DNA of 7,766 bases, taken from Gammaproteobacteria bacterium (GTDB taxonomy: Bacteria; Pseudomonadota; Gammaproteobacteria; Pseudomonadales; Halieaceae). How positions within the stretch are numbered: position 1 is the stretch's first letter; every line of letters begins with the position of its first letter. The notes under the pieces were generated by a model that was given only the letters and a program-made list of their open reading frames with translations, made no database searches and was not told the DNA's origin. The DNA is taken from NCBI GenBank assembly GCA_029859085.1, contig JAOUDU010000107.1:1-7766 (forward strand), written 5' to 3'. The translations under genes and the position numbers were made by a program. Positions 1-6,946 of the stretch are shown piece by piece.

Positions 1-507
1 CTGCCCAATACTGCCCCGGTAGCGGCCTGCTTTACCGCCTTCTCACCCGCTCGCGAGCTGGAAGCGTGGTTGAGCCGGGCGCACCAGGCCCGCGGCGGCT
101 ACGACGAAAAACTCGACCAGAAGCTGCGGGTGGCCGCGATTGGCATCCGCGCCCGCGGCTACGAGGTTACGCTCAGGACCAGGGCCGAGGCGAAACTCAA
201 GGCCGAGTTGAACCGCATTCACGACGCCTGGAGCCTGGCGGCGCTGGAAGCCGCGGCCAACCAGTTCCAGTACGACCTGTGCGATGAATTCTATCACCTG
301 GACCGGATCGATCCAAAAACCCGCTACGAGGTCAGCACCATTTCGGTGCCGATCTTCGTGTTCAAGGAGGTGCCCGTCCTCTGCTTCGTTGCCGGCTCAT
401 TCGACAAGGCGATAACCGGCACCCAGATCGGTGAGATCGCAGCCCGGATGAAAGCGTCGGCTGACCGCGTGACCCGGCTGGCGAGCGGCCGGACAAGCGT
501 CGGCTGA
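1..507 (+). CDS. IclR-like transcriptional regulator, C-terminal effector region (5' partial)
   Basis: The reading frame is open from the first base of the window to the TGA at 505-507, so the true start and any helix-turn-helix domain lie to the left. About 168 residues are visible. I read them as an IclR-type ligand-binding domain. The segment VAACFTAFSPARELEAWL matches the place where IclR proteins have 'GKAxLAxLPxxEL'. IRARGYEV matches the family's 'IRxRGYA' motif, and ISVPIFVFKEVPVLCFVAG followed by a C-terminal amphipathic helix (IGEIAARMKASADRVTRL) matches 'ISAPVFD..G.vvaAlsv' plus the last helix. Between the RGYEV and ISVPIF motifs there are about 55 residues, more than the usual 20-25, so this may be a divergent subgroup. 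An in-frame TTG at 70 is probably internal, because similarity to the family starts before it. The methyltransferase gene begins 28 bases downstream on the same strand. The family call is motif-level memory only; the ligand is unknown. Confidence 0.55.
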   Translation: MPNTAPVAACFTAFSPARELEAWLSRAHQARGGYDEKLDQKLRVAAIGIRARGYEVTLRTRAEAKLKAELNRIHDAWSLAALEAAANQFQYDLCDEFYHLDRIDPKTRYEVSTISVPIFVFKEVPVLCFVAGSFDKAITGTQIGEIAARMKASADRVTRLASGRTSVG

Positions 508-535
508 CCCCCCTCTGCCCAGGGAAATACACGGG

Positions 536-1351
536 ATGACTGACAGCGCCCTTTACACCCGGAAAAAGGCCCGTTTCAGCCGGATGCTGACGGTCTACGG
601 CCGCAAACCCGCGCTGGAAGCCCTGCGGGACGAGAGCCTGGGCTGCCATGCACTGCACCTTGCGGACAATAATCGCGAGGGCGGGATCATCGCCGAGCTG
701 ACCGCCGAGGCAGCGCGACGCGGGGTCGAGGTGATCCACCACAGCCGGGCCGAACTGGCCCGCATTTCAAAGAACGGCAAACAGGACCAGGGCGTCGCGG
801 TGGATATCGCCTGCCCGGGATTTCGCACGCTCGAGGATTTCCTGCCGTCGCTGCTGCAGGACCGGGCCCTGAGGCTGCTGGCACTGGATGGCATCAGCAA
901 CCCGGCGAACCTCGGCATGATCGTCCGCTCCGCCGCGGCCGGGCAGGTCGACGGCATTATCTGGTCGCCGCGCGGCAACGCGGCGCTGGGGCCGCTGGTG
1001 ATCAAGGCCAGTGCGGGCACGCTCTACCGGGCGCCACTGGTCATAGCCGGCGAGCTGCCAGCGGCGCTGCGCCAGTGCAGGGAGAACGGCGCCGGCATCT
1101 GCATACTCGACGCCAATGCGACGACCTCCCTGTTTGACTACAGGCCCGCACGCCACTGTGTCTACGTGCTGGGCAATGAAACCGAGGGCGTCTCCGCCGC
1201 GGTGCGGGAACTGGCCGATACCGCGCTGTCCATCCCGATGGCAAACGGGGTTGAGTCACTCAATGTCGCTGTGACCGCGAGCCTGATCGCCTACGCGGGG
1301 TTGCTGGGAGCAAGCGGGAAATCAACGGAGCTCAGGCCTGAGGCCGAATGA
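536..1351 (+). CDS. TrmH/SpoU-family RNA 2'-O-ribose methyltransferase
   Basis: A 271-residue SPOUT-class enzyme predicted to transfer a methyl group from S-adenosylmethionine to a ribose 2'-OH in rRNA or tRNA. Residues ~18-92 form the N-terminal substrate-binding domain typical of the RlmB-like branch (starts VYGRKPALEAL; QDQGVAV at 83-89). The knotted catalytic domain shows the three SpoU motifs: motif 1 DGISNPANLGMIVRSA at 118-133 with conserved Asn125 and Arg131; motif 2 VLGNETEGVS at 211-220, where Thr216 replaces the commoner Gly; and motif 3 IPMANGVESLNVAVTAS from 233 with the Ser-Leu-Asn core. The ATG at 536 follows AGGGA at 521-525. A second ATG at 584 would remove a basic 16-residue leader and start right at the conserved domain, so it is a real alternative. 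The gene lies 28 bases after the regulator fragment and faces the VWA gene. Family is near certain; the exact RNA target is not, so no symbol is given. Confidence 0.93.
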   Translation: MTDSALYTRKKARFSRMLTVYGRKPALEALRDESLGCHALHLADNNREGGIIAELTAEAARRGVEVIHHSRAELARISKNGKQDQGVAVDIACPGFRTLEDFLPSLLQDRALRLLALDGISNPANLGMIVRSAAAGQVDGIIWSPRGNAALGPLVIKASAGTLYRAPLVIAGELPAALRQCRENGAGICILDANATTSLFDYRPARHCVYVLGNETEGVSAAVRELADTALSIPMANGVESLNVAVTASLIAYAGLLGASGKSTELRPEAE

Positions 1352-1485
1352 ATACCCGATAAAACGGGGCAGGCCCTTCGGCCCTACAGGGCGGGAGAGC
1401 GGCAGCCATTTGCGTGAGGTAGGGTCGAATTCATTCGACCAAATGCCCAATGTCGGGTCGCATTTATTCGACCAATTGCCCGCCG
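1352..1485. other. Convergent intergenic region with palindromic repeats
   Basis: This 134-base gap separates the ends of two converging genes. The left half (about 1365-1400) is GC-rich with short self-complementary pieces, such as GGCC-CTTC-GGCC at 1372-1383 and GCCCT-AC-AGGGC at 1381-1392, but no T-tract that would make a canonical intrinsic terminator. The right half holds a tandem pair of palindromic units listed separately. Because both transcripts end here, the paired hairpins may serve as a two-way transcript end or RNA-stabilising element; this is inferred from position only. Confidence 0.6.
1422..1481. repeat. Tandem pair of 27-base palindromic (REP-like) units
   Basis: Two copies of a 27-base unit sit in direct orientation at 1422-1448 and 1455-1481, separated by AATGTC. 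They match at 24 of 27 positions. Each contains a near-palindrome: GGTCGAAT/ATTCGACC around TC in copy 1 (1423-1440), and GGTCG/CGACC in copy 2 (1456-1473) with one C-T mismatch inside the stem. Both end with an AA(A/T)TGCCC tail. In addition AAATGC (1441-1446) can pair with GCATTT (1460-1465), so the pair has more than one possible fold. Size, extragenic position and palindromic form resemble REP-type elements; no transposase gene is in the window. Confidence 0.7.
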
Positions 1486-2661
1486 CTACTTGGAGAGGTA
1501 GGACATACCCTCTTCCAGCCCCTTCAGCGTAAGGGGATACATATGGCCTTCGAGCAGCTTGTGGGTGATGGCGATCGACTGGGTGTACTGCCACTCGTCC
1601 TCGGGGGTCGGGTTGATCCAGATGACCTTGTTGTACACGTCCTTCAGGCGCCGCATCCAGAGCTCACCGGCCTCCTCATTCCAGTGCTCCACCGAACCCC
1701 CCGGCTGCACGATCTCGTAGGGCGACATCGAGGCGTCGCCGACGAAGACCACCTTGTAGTCATGGCTGTATTTGTGCATTACATCCAGCAGCGGGGTGCG
1801 CTCATTGTGGCGGCGGAAATTATTGCGCCAGACACTCTCGTAGATGAAGTTGTGGAAGTAGTAATACTCCATGTGCTTGAACTCGGTGCGCGCCGCCGAG
1901 AACAGCTCCTCGCAGACCTTCACGTGCGGGTCCATGGAGCCGCCGACGTCAAAAAACAGCAGCACCTTTACCGCGTTGTGGCGCTCGGGCACCATCTTTA
2001 TGTCGAGCAGGCCGGCGTTGCGGGCCGTGGAACTGATGGTGTCGTCCAGGTCAAGCTCGTCCGCGGCGCCGGTGCGGGCGAACTTGCGCAGGCGGCGCAG
2101 CGCTATTTTGATATTGCGGGTGCCGAGCTCGACGCTGTCGTCCAGGTTCTTGAAGTCGCGCTTGTCCCAGACCTTGACCGCTTTCTTGTTGCGGCCGTTG
2201 GGCCCCACCCGGATACCCTCGGGATGGTATCCCTCCTGCCCGAAGGGCGAGGTGCCGCCGGTGCCTATCCACTTGTTGCCGCCCTGGTGGCGCTTCTTCT
2301 GCTCCTCCAGGCGCTTCTTGAATTCCTCGATCAGCTTTTCCAGGCCGCCCAGGGATTCAATCTTCGCCTTGTCCTCCTCGGACAGGTTCTTCATGAATTC
2401 CGAGCGCAGCCAGTCGTCCGGTATCATCGCCTGGATAATATCGTCCAGTGCCTCCAGCTCCTTGAAATGCAGGCCGAAGGCCCGGTCGAAACGGTCGAAG
2501 TACTTCTCGTCCTTGACCATGCAGGTGCGGCTGAAATAGTAGAACTCGTCCATGCTGCCGAAGGCGACATGGCGCTTCAGGCCCTCCAGCAGGTCGAGCA
2601 GCTCCCGCGGTGTCACCGGAACACCTGCATCCTTCAGCCCGAGGAAGAAGTTGATAAGCAT
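1486..2661 (-). CDS. CoxE-type VWA domain protein, partner of MoxR ATPase
   Basis: A 391-residue cytosolic protein with a C-terminal von Willebrand A domain of the CoxE/ViaA type. Residues ~1-92 are helical (starts MLINFFLGLKDAGVPVTPRE). Residues ~94-126 are highly charged and likely coiled, followed by a Gly-rich stretch (~127-156). The VWA fold begins at about 230 with VKVLLFFDVGGSMDPH. The metal-site motif reads DVGGSM (238-243), so the first serine of the usual DxSxS is glycine; Thr289 and Asp309 (GDASM) are candidates for the remaining metal ligands. The ATG at 2661 is chosen because AGGTAAGG lies just upstream and the conserved N-terminus starts there; a longer reading frame to 2718 would overlap the ATPase gene. 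The start is 4 bases after the MoxR stop, so co-translation is likely. VWA proteins of this class act with MoxR AAA+ ATPases in metal-centre insertion or complex maturation; the client here is unknown. Confidence 0.93.
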   Translation of the reverse strand: MLINFFLGLKDAGVPVTPRELLDLLEGLKRHVAFGSMDEFYYFSRTCMVKDEKYFDRFDRAFGLHFKELEALDDIIQAMIPDDWLRSEFMKNLSEEDKAKIESLGGLEKLIEEFKKRLEEQKKRHQGGNKWIGTGGTSPFGQEGYHPEGIRVGPNGRNKKAVKVWDKRDFKNLDDSVELGTRNIKIALRRLRKFARTGAADELDLDDTISSTARNAGLLDIKMVPERHNAVKVLLFFDVGGSMDPHVKVCEELFSAARTEFKHMEYYYFHNFIYESVWRNNFRRHNERTPLLDVMHKYSHDYKVVFVGDASMSPYEIVQPGGSVEHWNEEAGELWMRRLKDVYNKVIWINPTPEDEWQYTQSIAITHKLLEGHMYPLTLKGLEEGMSYLSK

Positions 2662-2665
2662 GGCC

Positions 2666-3511
2666 TTACCTGGTCTCGCGCCGGTGCATGAAGGCGAGGC
2701 GCTCCAGCAGGTGCACATCCTGCTCGTTCTTGAGCAGGGCGCCGTACAGTGGCGGGATGGCTTTACTGTGGTCGCGATTCTTGAGGATTTCGTCGGGAAT
2801 ATCGTCCGCCATCAGCAGTTTCAGCCAGTCGATCAGCTCCGAGGTGGAGGGCTTCTTTTTCAGGCCGGGAATAGAGCGCACGTCGAAGAAGACTTCCATG
2901 GCTTCCTGCACCAGGTTTTTGGCGATATCCGGGTAGTGCACGCCGATAATCTCGCGCATGGTTTCCCGGTCGGGGAAGTTGATGAAATGGAAGAAACAGC
3001 GGCGCAGGAACGCGTCCGGCAGCTCCTTTTCATTGTTGCTGGTAATGATGATGATGGGGCGGTGCTTCGCCCTGATGGTCTGGCCGGTTTCGTAAACAAA
3101 GAATTCCATGCGATCCAGCTCCACCAGCAGGTCGTTGGGGAATTCGATATCCGCCTTGTCCACCTCGTCGATCAGCAGCACTACCTGCTCGTCCGAATCG
3201 AAAGCCTCCCACAGTTTGCCGCGCTTGATGTAGTTGGCAATATTGTGCACCTTCTCCCCACCCAGCTGGGAGTCCCGCAGGCGGGAGACCGCGTCGTACT
3301 CATACAGGCCCTGCTGGGCCTTGGTGGTTGACTTGATATGCCACTGGATCAGGCGCTTGCCCAGGCCCAGTGCCACTTCTTCCGCCAGCATGGTCTTGCC
3401 GGTGCCGGGCTCGCCCTTGATCAGCAGCGGGCGCTGCAGCGTTACCGCGGCATTTACCGCCATGCGCAGGTCGTCAGTGGCGACGTAACGTTCTGTTCCT
3501 TCGAATTTCAT
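2666..3511 (-). CDS. MoxR-family AAA+ ATPase
   Basis: A 281-residue AAA+ ATPase of the MoxR branch, a chaperone-like motor that typically remodels or activates a client together with a VWA partner. Visible motifs are Walker A GEPGTGKT (33-40), Walker B VLLIDE (111-116), sensor 1 in TSNN with Asn159, and a probable arginine finger in FLRRCFF (Arg170/171). A small helical lid with KPSTSELIDWL (220-230) takes the sensor 2 position. Length is normal for a single-domain MoxR protein. The ATG at 3511 has AAGGTG about 10 bases upstream. The VWA gene begins 4 bases after its stop. The 85-base gap upstream contains a possible promoter. Gene order resembles the coxD-coxE and ravA-viaA pairs, but no carbon monoxide dehydrogenase or other client is present in the window, so function stays generic. 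Confidence 0.95.
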   Translation of the reverse strand: MKFEGTERYVATDDLRMAVNAAVTLQRPLLIKGEPGTGKTMLAEEVALGLGKRLIQWHIKSTTKAQQGLYEYDAVSRLRDSQLGGEKVHNIANYIKRGKLWEAFDSDEQVVLLIDEVDKADIEFPNDLLVELDRMEFFVYETGQTIRAKHRPIIIITSNNEKELPDAFLRRCFFHFINFPDRETMREIIGVHYPDIAKNLVQEAMEVFFDVRSIPGLKKKPSTSELIDWLKLLMADDIPDEILKNRDHSKAIPPLYGALLKNEQDVHLLERLAFMHRRETR

Positions 3512-3548
3512 AACGGTGTTTCACCTTGTCTGTGTGCAAAAGCGTGTC

Positions 3549-3577
3549 AGGGTACCTATTGGCATAGCAGTTATCAA
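3549..3577 (-). promoter_or_regulatory. Candidate sigma-70 promoter for the MoxR-VWA pair
   Basis: Minus-strand TTGATA (3577-3572, five of six matches to the -35 consensus) is followed after exactly 17 bases by TACCCT (3554-3549), a poor -10 box. A start site near 3541 would give a leader of about 30 bases before the ATG at 3511. It lies in the 85-base gap after the membrane protein gene, one of the few gaps on this strand, which makes it a sensible promoter site. The -10 match is weak, so this is tentative. Confidence 0.25.
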
Positions 3578-3596
3578 TAGAATACCTGCCTCGTAC

Positions 3597-4043
3597 TCAG
3601 GCCCTCGCGGCCGTTTTCGCGGGTCGCCTGGCCGGGGTTTTGGCCCGGGGCCTGGGCTGGGCCCCGCCGGAAGCCTTGCCTGGGGACTTGCCGGCGGGCG
3701 GCGGGGGCCGCCGCGGGCGCTTGCGGAACACGCTCAGGCGCAACAGCAGCGCCAGCACCACGGCGACCGTGCAGGTAAACGCCAGGGGCTTGAGCGCATG
3801 GCGCGCACCCTCCACTCCCTCCGTTATCAGCTGGAATACGGCGACGATCAGGGCCGGGGCGAGGGTATCCACACCGTCCTTGGGATACGCCGGGGTCAGC
3901 AACAGCGCCCCGGCCAGCAGCACCAGCAGGGCAACCAGGCCGGTGTTCCAGTGGCGGAGCACCCAGCACAGGTAGAGCATGGTGGCCAGGCCCGCGCCGA
4001 TGTAAAAGTACAGCGCGGTCAGGTAGGAACTTTCGCTTAACAC
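3597..4043 (-). CDS. Four-helix membrane protein with basic Pro/Ala-rich tail, unknown function
   Basis: I do not recognise this 148-residue protein. It begins at a GTG (4043) with a good AGGAG six bases upstream. Hydrophobic stretches at about 8-29, 33-52, 58-74 and 86-106 suggest four transmembrane helices. Residues 107-148 form a low-complexity tail rich in Arg, Lys, Pro and Ala (starts FRKRPRRPPPPAGKSPGK), which by the positive-inside rule should be cytoplasmic, placing both ends inside. The third segment carries FQLITEGVEGARHALKP, an amphipathic stretch leading into helix four. A competing frame from 4050 on the same strand lacks coherent membrane segments and is rejected. The gene sits 72 bases after ycgN and 85 bases before moxR. 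The basic tail could bind nucleic acid or acidic phospholipid, but that is speculation from composition. Confidence 0.8.
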   Translation of the reverse strand: MLSESSYLTALYFYIGAGLATMLYLCWVLRHWNTGLVALLVLLAGALLLTPAYPKDGVDTLAPALIVAVFQLITEGVEGARHALKPLAFTCTVAVVLALLLRLSVFRKRPRRPPPPAGKSPGKASGGAQPRPRAKTPARRPAKTAARA

Positions 4044-4115
4044 TGCTCACTCCTGTTCGTTTCCAGTTATTTTACCGGTGTTTTCCAGCCGGATTCTTCA
4101 CCTGCTTGCAGCCGT

Positions 4116-4553
4116 CTATTCGACCCAGTGCACAATATGCTCGTCAAAGCCGTCGGGATGAACGTACTCATCGGAAATCGACCGGCCGCGGATCGAGATA
4201 CCGCTGCGGTGCACGCTTTGGGCATCGCCACTCACCAGGGGGTGCCAGTCGGCCAGGCGCTCGCCGTGGGCCCGCAAGCGGTAGGCACAGGTGCTGGGCA
4301 ACCAGTCGAGCTGATGGACGTTCCCCGGCTCCAGCCGGATGCAGTTGGGGACCAGCACGGAGCGATTGGGATAATCGCTGCAGCGACAGGTTTTTTCGTC
4401 GAGGTGGCGGCAGCGGACCCGGGTGTAAAACACCTCGCCGTCATCCTCGTCTTCCAGCTTGTGCAGGCAACACTTGGCGCAACCATCGCACAGGGCTTCC
4501 CACTCCCGGGGGCTGAGTTCGGCCAGGGCCTTGTCGTGCCACCACTCAGTCAC
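4116..4553 (-). CDS. ycgN: YcgN/UPF0260-family cysteine cluster protein
   Basis: A 145-residue protein matching the YcgN (UPF0260) family in length and motifs. Nine cysteines are present: a tight N-terminal cluster C22-x2-C25-x2-C28-C29 (LCDGCAKCC), then C48, C56, C58, C71 and C89. Family hallmarks include RCRHLD, CRCSDYPNRS, VPNCIRL, WLPSTCAYR and a C-terminal ISDEYVHPDGFDEHIVHW. The arrangement suggests binding of an iron-sulfur cluster or zinc; biochemical function in the family is not established to my knowledge. The start is a GTG at 4553 lying inside the end of ycgL, overlapping it by 8 bases, with only a weak GGGA ahead, so translation is probably coupled to ycgL. There is no room for a separate promoter. 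Confidence 0.93.
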   Translation of the reverse strand: MTEWWHDKALAELSPREWEALCDGCAKCCLHKLEDEDDGEVFYTRVRCRHLDEKTCRCSDYPNRSVLVPNCIRLEPGNVHQLDWLPSTCAYRLRAHGERLADWHPLVSGDAQSVHRSGISIRGRSISDEYVHPDGFDEHIVHWVE

Positions 4554-4821
4554 GACTGCCGTCCCGGGACATCAATTCGGCCGCTGTCGGCGGCATTTGC
4601 AGGTAATAACCCTGCTCCTCGATCTTTGCCAGTACCTCCGCCGCGTTCGCCCGGGCCAGCTTGCGCCCGGTATCCAGCAGGATCGTCATCACCGCCCGGG
4701 GGTCACCGAACTGGCCGAGCAAAACCTCGGGCACATCGGCCAGGCCCCTGGCCTTGTCCACGTACAGGTAGGCCTCCGGCTTGCGCGCGCCCTTGTACAC
4801 TTCCACCAGGCGTCTTGTCAT
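4546..4821 (-). CDS. ycgL: YcgL-domain protein
   Basis: A 91-residue small protein of the YcgL family. Recognisable pieces are the N-terminal VEVYKG and EAYLYVDK, the middle VPEVLLGQFGDPRAVMTILL, and the C-terminal GYYLQMPP, which together span the whole family domain. The ATG at 4821 is selected because it overlaps the rnd stop codon as ATGA, the usual sign of translational coupling, and because conserved sequence begins four residues later. An upstream start at 4872 would only add residues encoded within rnd and can be set aside. YcgL has a solved fold, but I know of no firm function for it. Genes of this family commonly sit beside rnd in gammaproteobacteria, as here. Confidence 0.93.
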   Translation of the reverse strand: MTRRLVEVYKGARKPEAYLYVDKARGLADVPEVLLGQFGDPRAVMTILLDTGRKLARANAAEVLAKIEEQGYYLQMPPTAAELMSRDGSRD

Positions 4822-5927
4822 GAGCCCGCCAGGCTCGCGCGCAGCGGCGAGATCACGACATCGAGCCGCCAACCCTGCCAGTGAGGGGGCTGCTCCACGG
4901 CCTCGCCAACGGCCTCGCGCAGCAACAGCTCGTAGTCCCGGCTCTGCAACAGGGCTTCCGGCGCGGTGGACAAGTCCGCGGCAATGGCCCGTACCCGGGC
5001 CTTGAGTTTCTTCAACTGGTTGCGCTGCGCCGCATCCAGCGGGCCCGGCAGCCGCGGCGGCAGCTGGGCCTCGGGCAACGCGCGCTCCAGGGCCAGCAAC
5101 TCAAGCAATTCATCGGCGTTGCGACGCATCGCGGCCGCATCCAACCCCACCCGGGATTTCAGTTCCTCGGCAGTCTGCGGGTCGAACTGGGCCAGTTGCA
5201 CACAGGCCTGGTCATCGATAATCCAGCCCCGGGGTTTGTCCCGCCTCCGGGCGGTTTCCTCGCGCCACGTACACACAGCCCGCAGGATGGCCAACTGCCG
5301 CGGGTTGAGTTTCCAGGCGTTCTTGAAGCGCTTGAAATAGTCGTTGCCCGGGCTGTTATAGGCGGCGATGGCGTCCCGGCCATCCGCCAGTACCCAGCTC
5401 TCCTTGCCCTGCTGCAGGCAGAGTTCCTCCAGGTGTCGCCACACCGGCAGCAGCCAGGCCACATCCTGGGCCGCGTACTCACACTGGGAGGGCGTCAGCG
5501 GGCGGCGCAGCCAGTCGGACGTGGTCTCGCCCTTGGGCAGGTCGACATCGCACACCAGCTTCACCAGGGCGCTGTAGCCCATGCCAAAACCCAGGTCCAG
5601 CAGCGCGGCGGCGCGCTGGGTGTCAAACAGCGGTTCCGGCAATACCCCCAGCCAGCGACTGAATACTTCCAGGTCCTCGCTGGCCGAATGCAATACCTTG
5701 ACCACCCCCGGGTCCGCCAGCAGCGCGGCCAGCGGCGCGGTATCGTTGATTGCCAGGGGATCGACCAGCAGCGCAGTGTCGCCGAAACACAGCTGCACCA
5801 GCGCGACCTGAGGAAAGAACGTATTGCGGCGCATGAACTCGGTATCCACCGCGACCACGGTGCTGCCCGCCACCCGGGCCAGGGCAGCCTGCAGCGCCGC
5901 GTCCGACTCGATCAGTTGCCACTCCAT
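4818..5927 (-). CDS. rnd: Ribonuclease D
   Basis: A 369-residue 3'-5' exoribonuclease of the DEDDy group that trims 3' ends of tRNA precursors and other small structured RNAs. The catalytic domain (about 1-190) has Exo I AVDTEFMR with Asp28 and Glu30, Exo II HSASEDLEVF with Asp85, and Exo III YAAQDVAWL with Tyr151 and Asp155, so all metal ligands are present. The first HRDC domain begins near residue 208 (NPRQLAILRAVCTWREETAR), with PRGWIIDDQACVQLA inside it. A second, more divergent helical region (about 290-369) takes the place of the second HRDC domain. Length agrees with the E. coli enzyme (about 375). The ATG at 5927 starts one base after the recR stop, with GGTGA six bases ahead. Its stop overlaps the start of ycgL. 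Confidence 0.97.
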   Translation of the reverse strand: MEWQLIESDAALQAALARVAGSTVVAVDTEFMRRNTFFPQVALVQLCFGDTALLVDPLAINDTAPLAALLADPGVVKVLHSASEDLEVFSRWLGVLPEPLFDTQRAAALLDLGFGMGYSALVKLVCDVDLPKGETTSDWLRRPLTPSQCEYAAQDVAWLLPVWRHLEELCLQQGKESWVLADGRDAIAAYNSPGNDYFKRFKNAWKLNPRQLAILRAVCTWREETARRRDKPRGWIIDDQACVQLAQFDPQTAEELKSRVGLDAAAMRRNADELLELLALERALPEAQLPPRLPGPLDAAQRNQLKKLKARVRAIAADLSTAPEALLQSRDYELLLREAVGEAVEQPPHWQGWRLDVVISPLRASLAGS

Positions 5928-5928
5928 A

Positions 5929-6528
5929 TTAAGTCACCGTCCGGCGGCCGCTCAGGGCATGGGCCAGGGTGGAACCATCGACATATTCCAGCTCGCCACC
6001 CAGGGGCACGCCGTGGGCAATGCGCGACACCTTTACCCCGGCACTTTGCAGCATGTCCGTCAGGTAGTAGGCCGTGGCCTCCCCCTCGACCGTCGGGTTG
6101 GTCGCGAGAATCACCTCAGCTATGCCTTCATCGACAACCCGCTGGTGGAATTTTTCCAGGCCGATTTCGGCCGGGCCGATGCCATCGATGGGCGACAGGT
6201 GTCCCATCAGCACAAAGTAGATGCCATTGAAGCCACCGCTCTCCTCGATCGCCAGTACGTCCGCCGGGGTCTCCACCACACAAATAGTAGTGCCGTCGCG
6301 CCGGGGGTCAGCACAGATTTCACAGACCTCCAGCTCGGTAAAGTTGCGGCAGCGGCTGCAGTGGTCGACCCGCTCCACCGCCTCCAGCAGGGCCGTGGCA
6401 AGGGAGGTGGCGCCCTCCCGGTCCCGTTCCAGCAGGTGCAGGGTCATGCGCTGGGCGGACTTGGGGCCGACGCCGGGCAGGCAGCGCAGGGTATCCATCA
6501 GGTTTTGCAGGGCTGGGCTGAATTTCAT
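5929..6528 (-). CDS. recR: Recombination mediator RecR
   Basis: A 199-residue protein of standard RecR length. It works with RecO (and RecF) to load RecA on single-stranded gaps during recombinational repair. In order it shows the helix-hairpin-helix [20 protein letters not shown] (14-33), a four-cysteine zinc finger (C57-x2-C60, C69-x2-C72), a Toprim domain opening with [13 protein letters not shown] (83-95) and continuing through [16 protein letters not shown], and the C-terminal [15 protein letters not shown] and [16 protein letters not shown] motifs. The ATG at 6528 aligns with the known N-terminus ([18 protein letters not shown]). The sequence before it is GC-rich without a clear Shine-Dalgarno site, so initiation may depend on upstream translation of ybaB, 51 bases away. 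Confidence 0.98.
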   Translation of the reverse strand: MKFSPALQNLMDTLRCLPGVGPKSAQRMTLHLLERDREGATSLATALLEAVERVDHCSRCRNFTELEVCEICADPRRDGTTICVVETPADVLAIEESGGFNGIYFVLMGHLSPIDGIGPAEIGLEKFHQRVVDEGIAEVILATNPTVEGEATAYYLTDMLQSAGVKVSRIAHGVPLGGELEYVDGSTLAHALSGRRTVT

Positions 6529-6579
6529 GGGCGGCGGCAGGTTCTCACAGTGGCGGCTTGCTCGGTCACGGCGTGCCGG

Positions 6580-6903
6580 TCAAAAGGGCAGCTTGAAGCC
6601 GCCGGGCAGGTTCAGGCCCGACGCCAGGCCGGACATCGCGTCGCGGTTGTTCGCCTCGACCTTGCGCACGGCATCGTTCACCGCCGCTGCCAGCAGGTCT
6701 TCCAGCACTTCCTTGTCCTCGCTGAATACAGCGTCGTCTATCGATACCCGCTTGATGTCGTGGCGCCCGGTCATGATCACCGAGACCAGGCCTGCGCCCG
6801 CCTCCCCACGCACCTCGGTATTGGCGAGTTCCTCCTGCTTTTTCTGCAGGTCGGCCTGCATCTTCTGGGCTTGCTGCATCAGGTCTGCAATATTGCCTTT
6901 CAT
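6580..6903 (-). CDS. ybaB: YbaB/EbfC-family nucleoid-associated protein
   Basis: A 107-residue member of the YbaB/EbfC family, small dimeric DNA-binding proteins that associate with the nucleoid and are almost always encoded between dnaX and recR. The N-terminal helix [23 protein letters not shown] is the family hallmark. It is followed by the strand region [21 protein letters not shown] (with E. coli-like spacing), the acidic helix [20 protein letters not shown], and a Gly/Leu-rich tail ending LPGGFKLPF. The ATG at 6903 has a very strong GAGGAGGG Shine-Dalgarno site (6914-6907), the best in the window, consistent with high expression. It lies 43 bases after the dnaX stop in the same direction. 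Confidence 0.97.
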   Translation of the reverse strand: MKGNIADLMQQAQKMQADLQKKQEELANTEVRGEAGAGLVSVIMTGRHDIKRVSIDDAVFSEDKEVLEDLLAAAVNDAVRKVEANNRDAMSGLASGLNLPGGFKLPF

Positions 6904-6946
6904 CGACCCTCCTCAAATAGTCACGGGATATACGAAAAAACCGGGG

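Noticed and set aside
1365..1400. Candidate intrinsic terminator after the methyltransferase gene
   Set aside because: Stems are only 4-5 bp and compete with each other, and no T-tract follows on either strand.
1450..2691. 413-codon plus-strand open frame antisense to the VWA gene
   Set aside because: Its translation is low-complexity Val/Leu/Gln-rich text with no family motifs, while the opposite strand encodes a clear CoxE-type protein. Long antisense frames are expected in GC-rich codon usage.
3574..4050. 158-codon minus-strand frame starting at GTG 4050, overlapping the membrane protein gene
   Set aside because: The alternative frame has scattered Arg/Pro/Gly and no membrane segments, whereas the frame from 4043 gives four clean hydrophobic helices and better ribosome-site spacing.
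4044..4115. Possible -10 (TAAAAT on the minus strand) upstream of the membrane protein gene
   Set aside because: No acceptable -35 at 16-18 bases, so it was not annotated as a promoter.
4117..4127. TATTCGACCCA at the end of ycgN, similar to the repeat core at 1422-1481
   Set aside because: Only the 8-base ATTCGACC half-site is shared, it lies in coding sequence, and there is no paired palindrome arm; chance is sufficient.
4881..6230. 449-codon plus-strand open frame antisense to rnd and recR
   Set aside because: It spans two well-supported genes on the other strand, is rich in Gln/Arg/Gly without domain structure, and has no convincing ribosome site.
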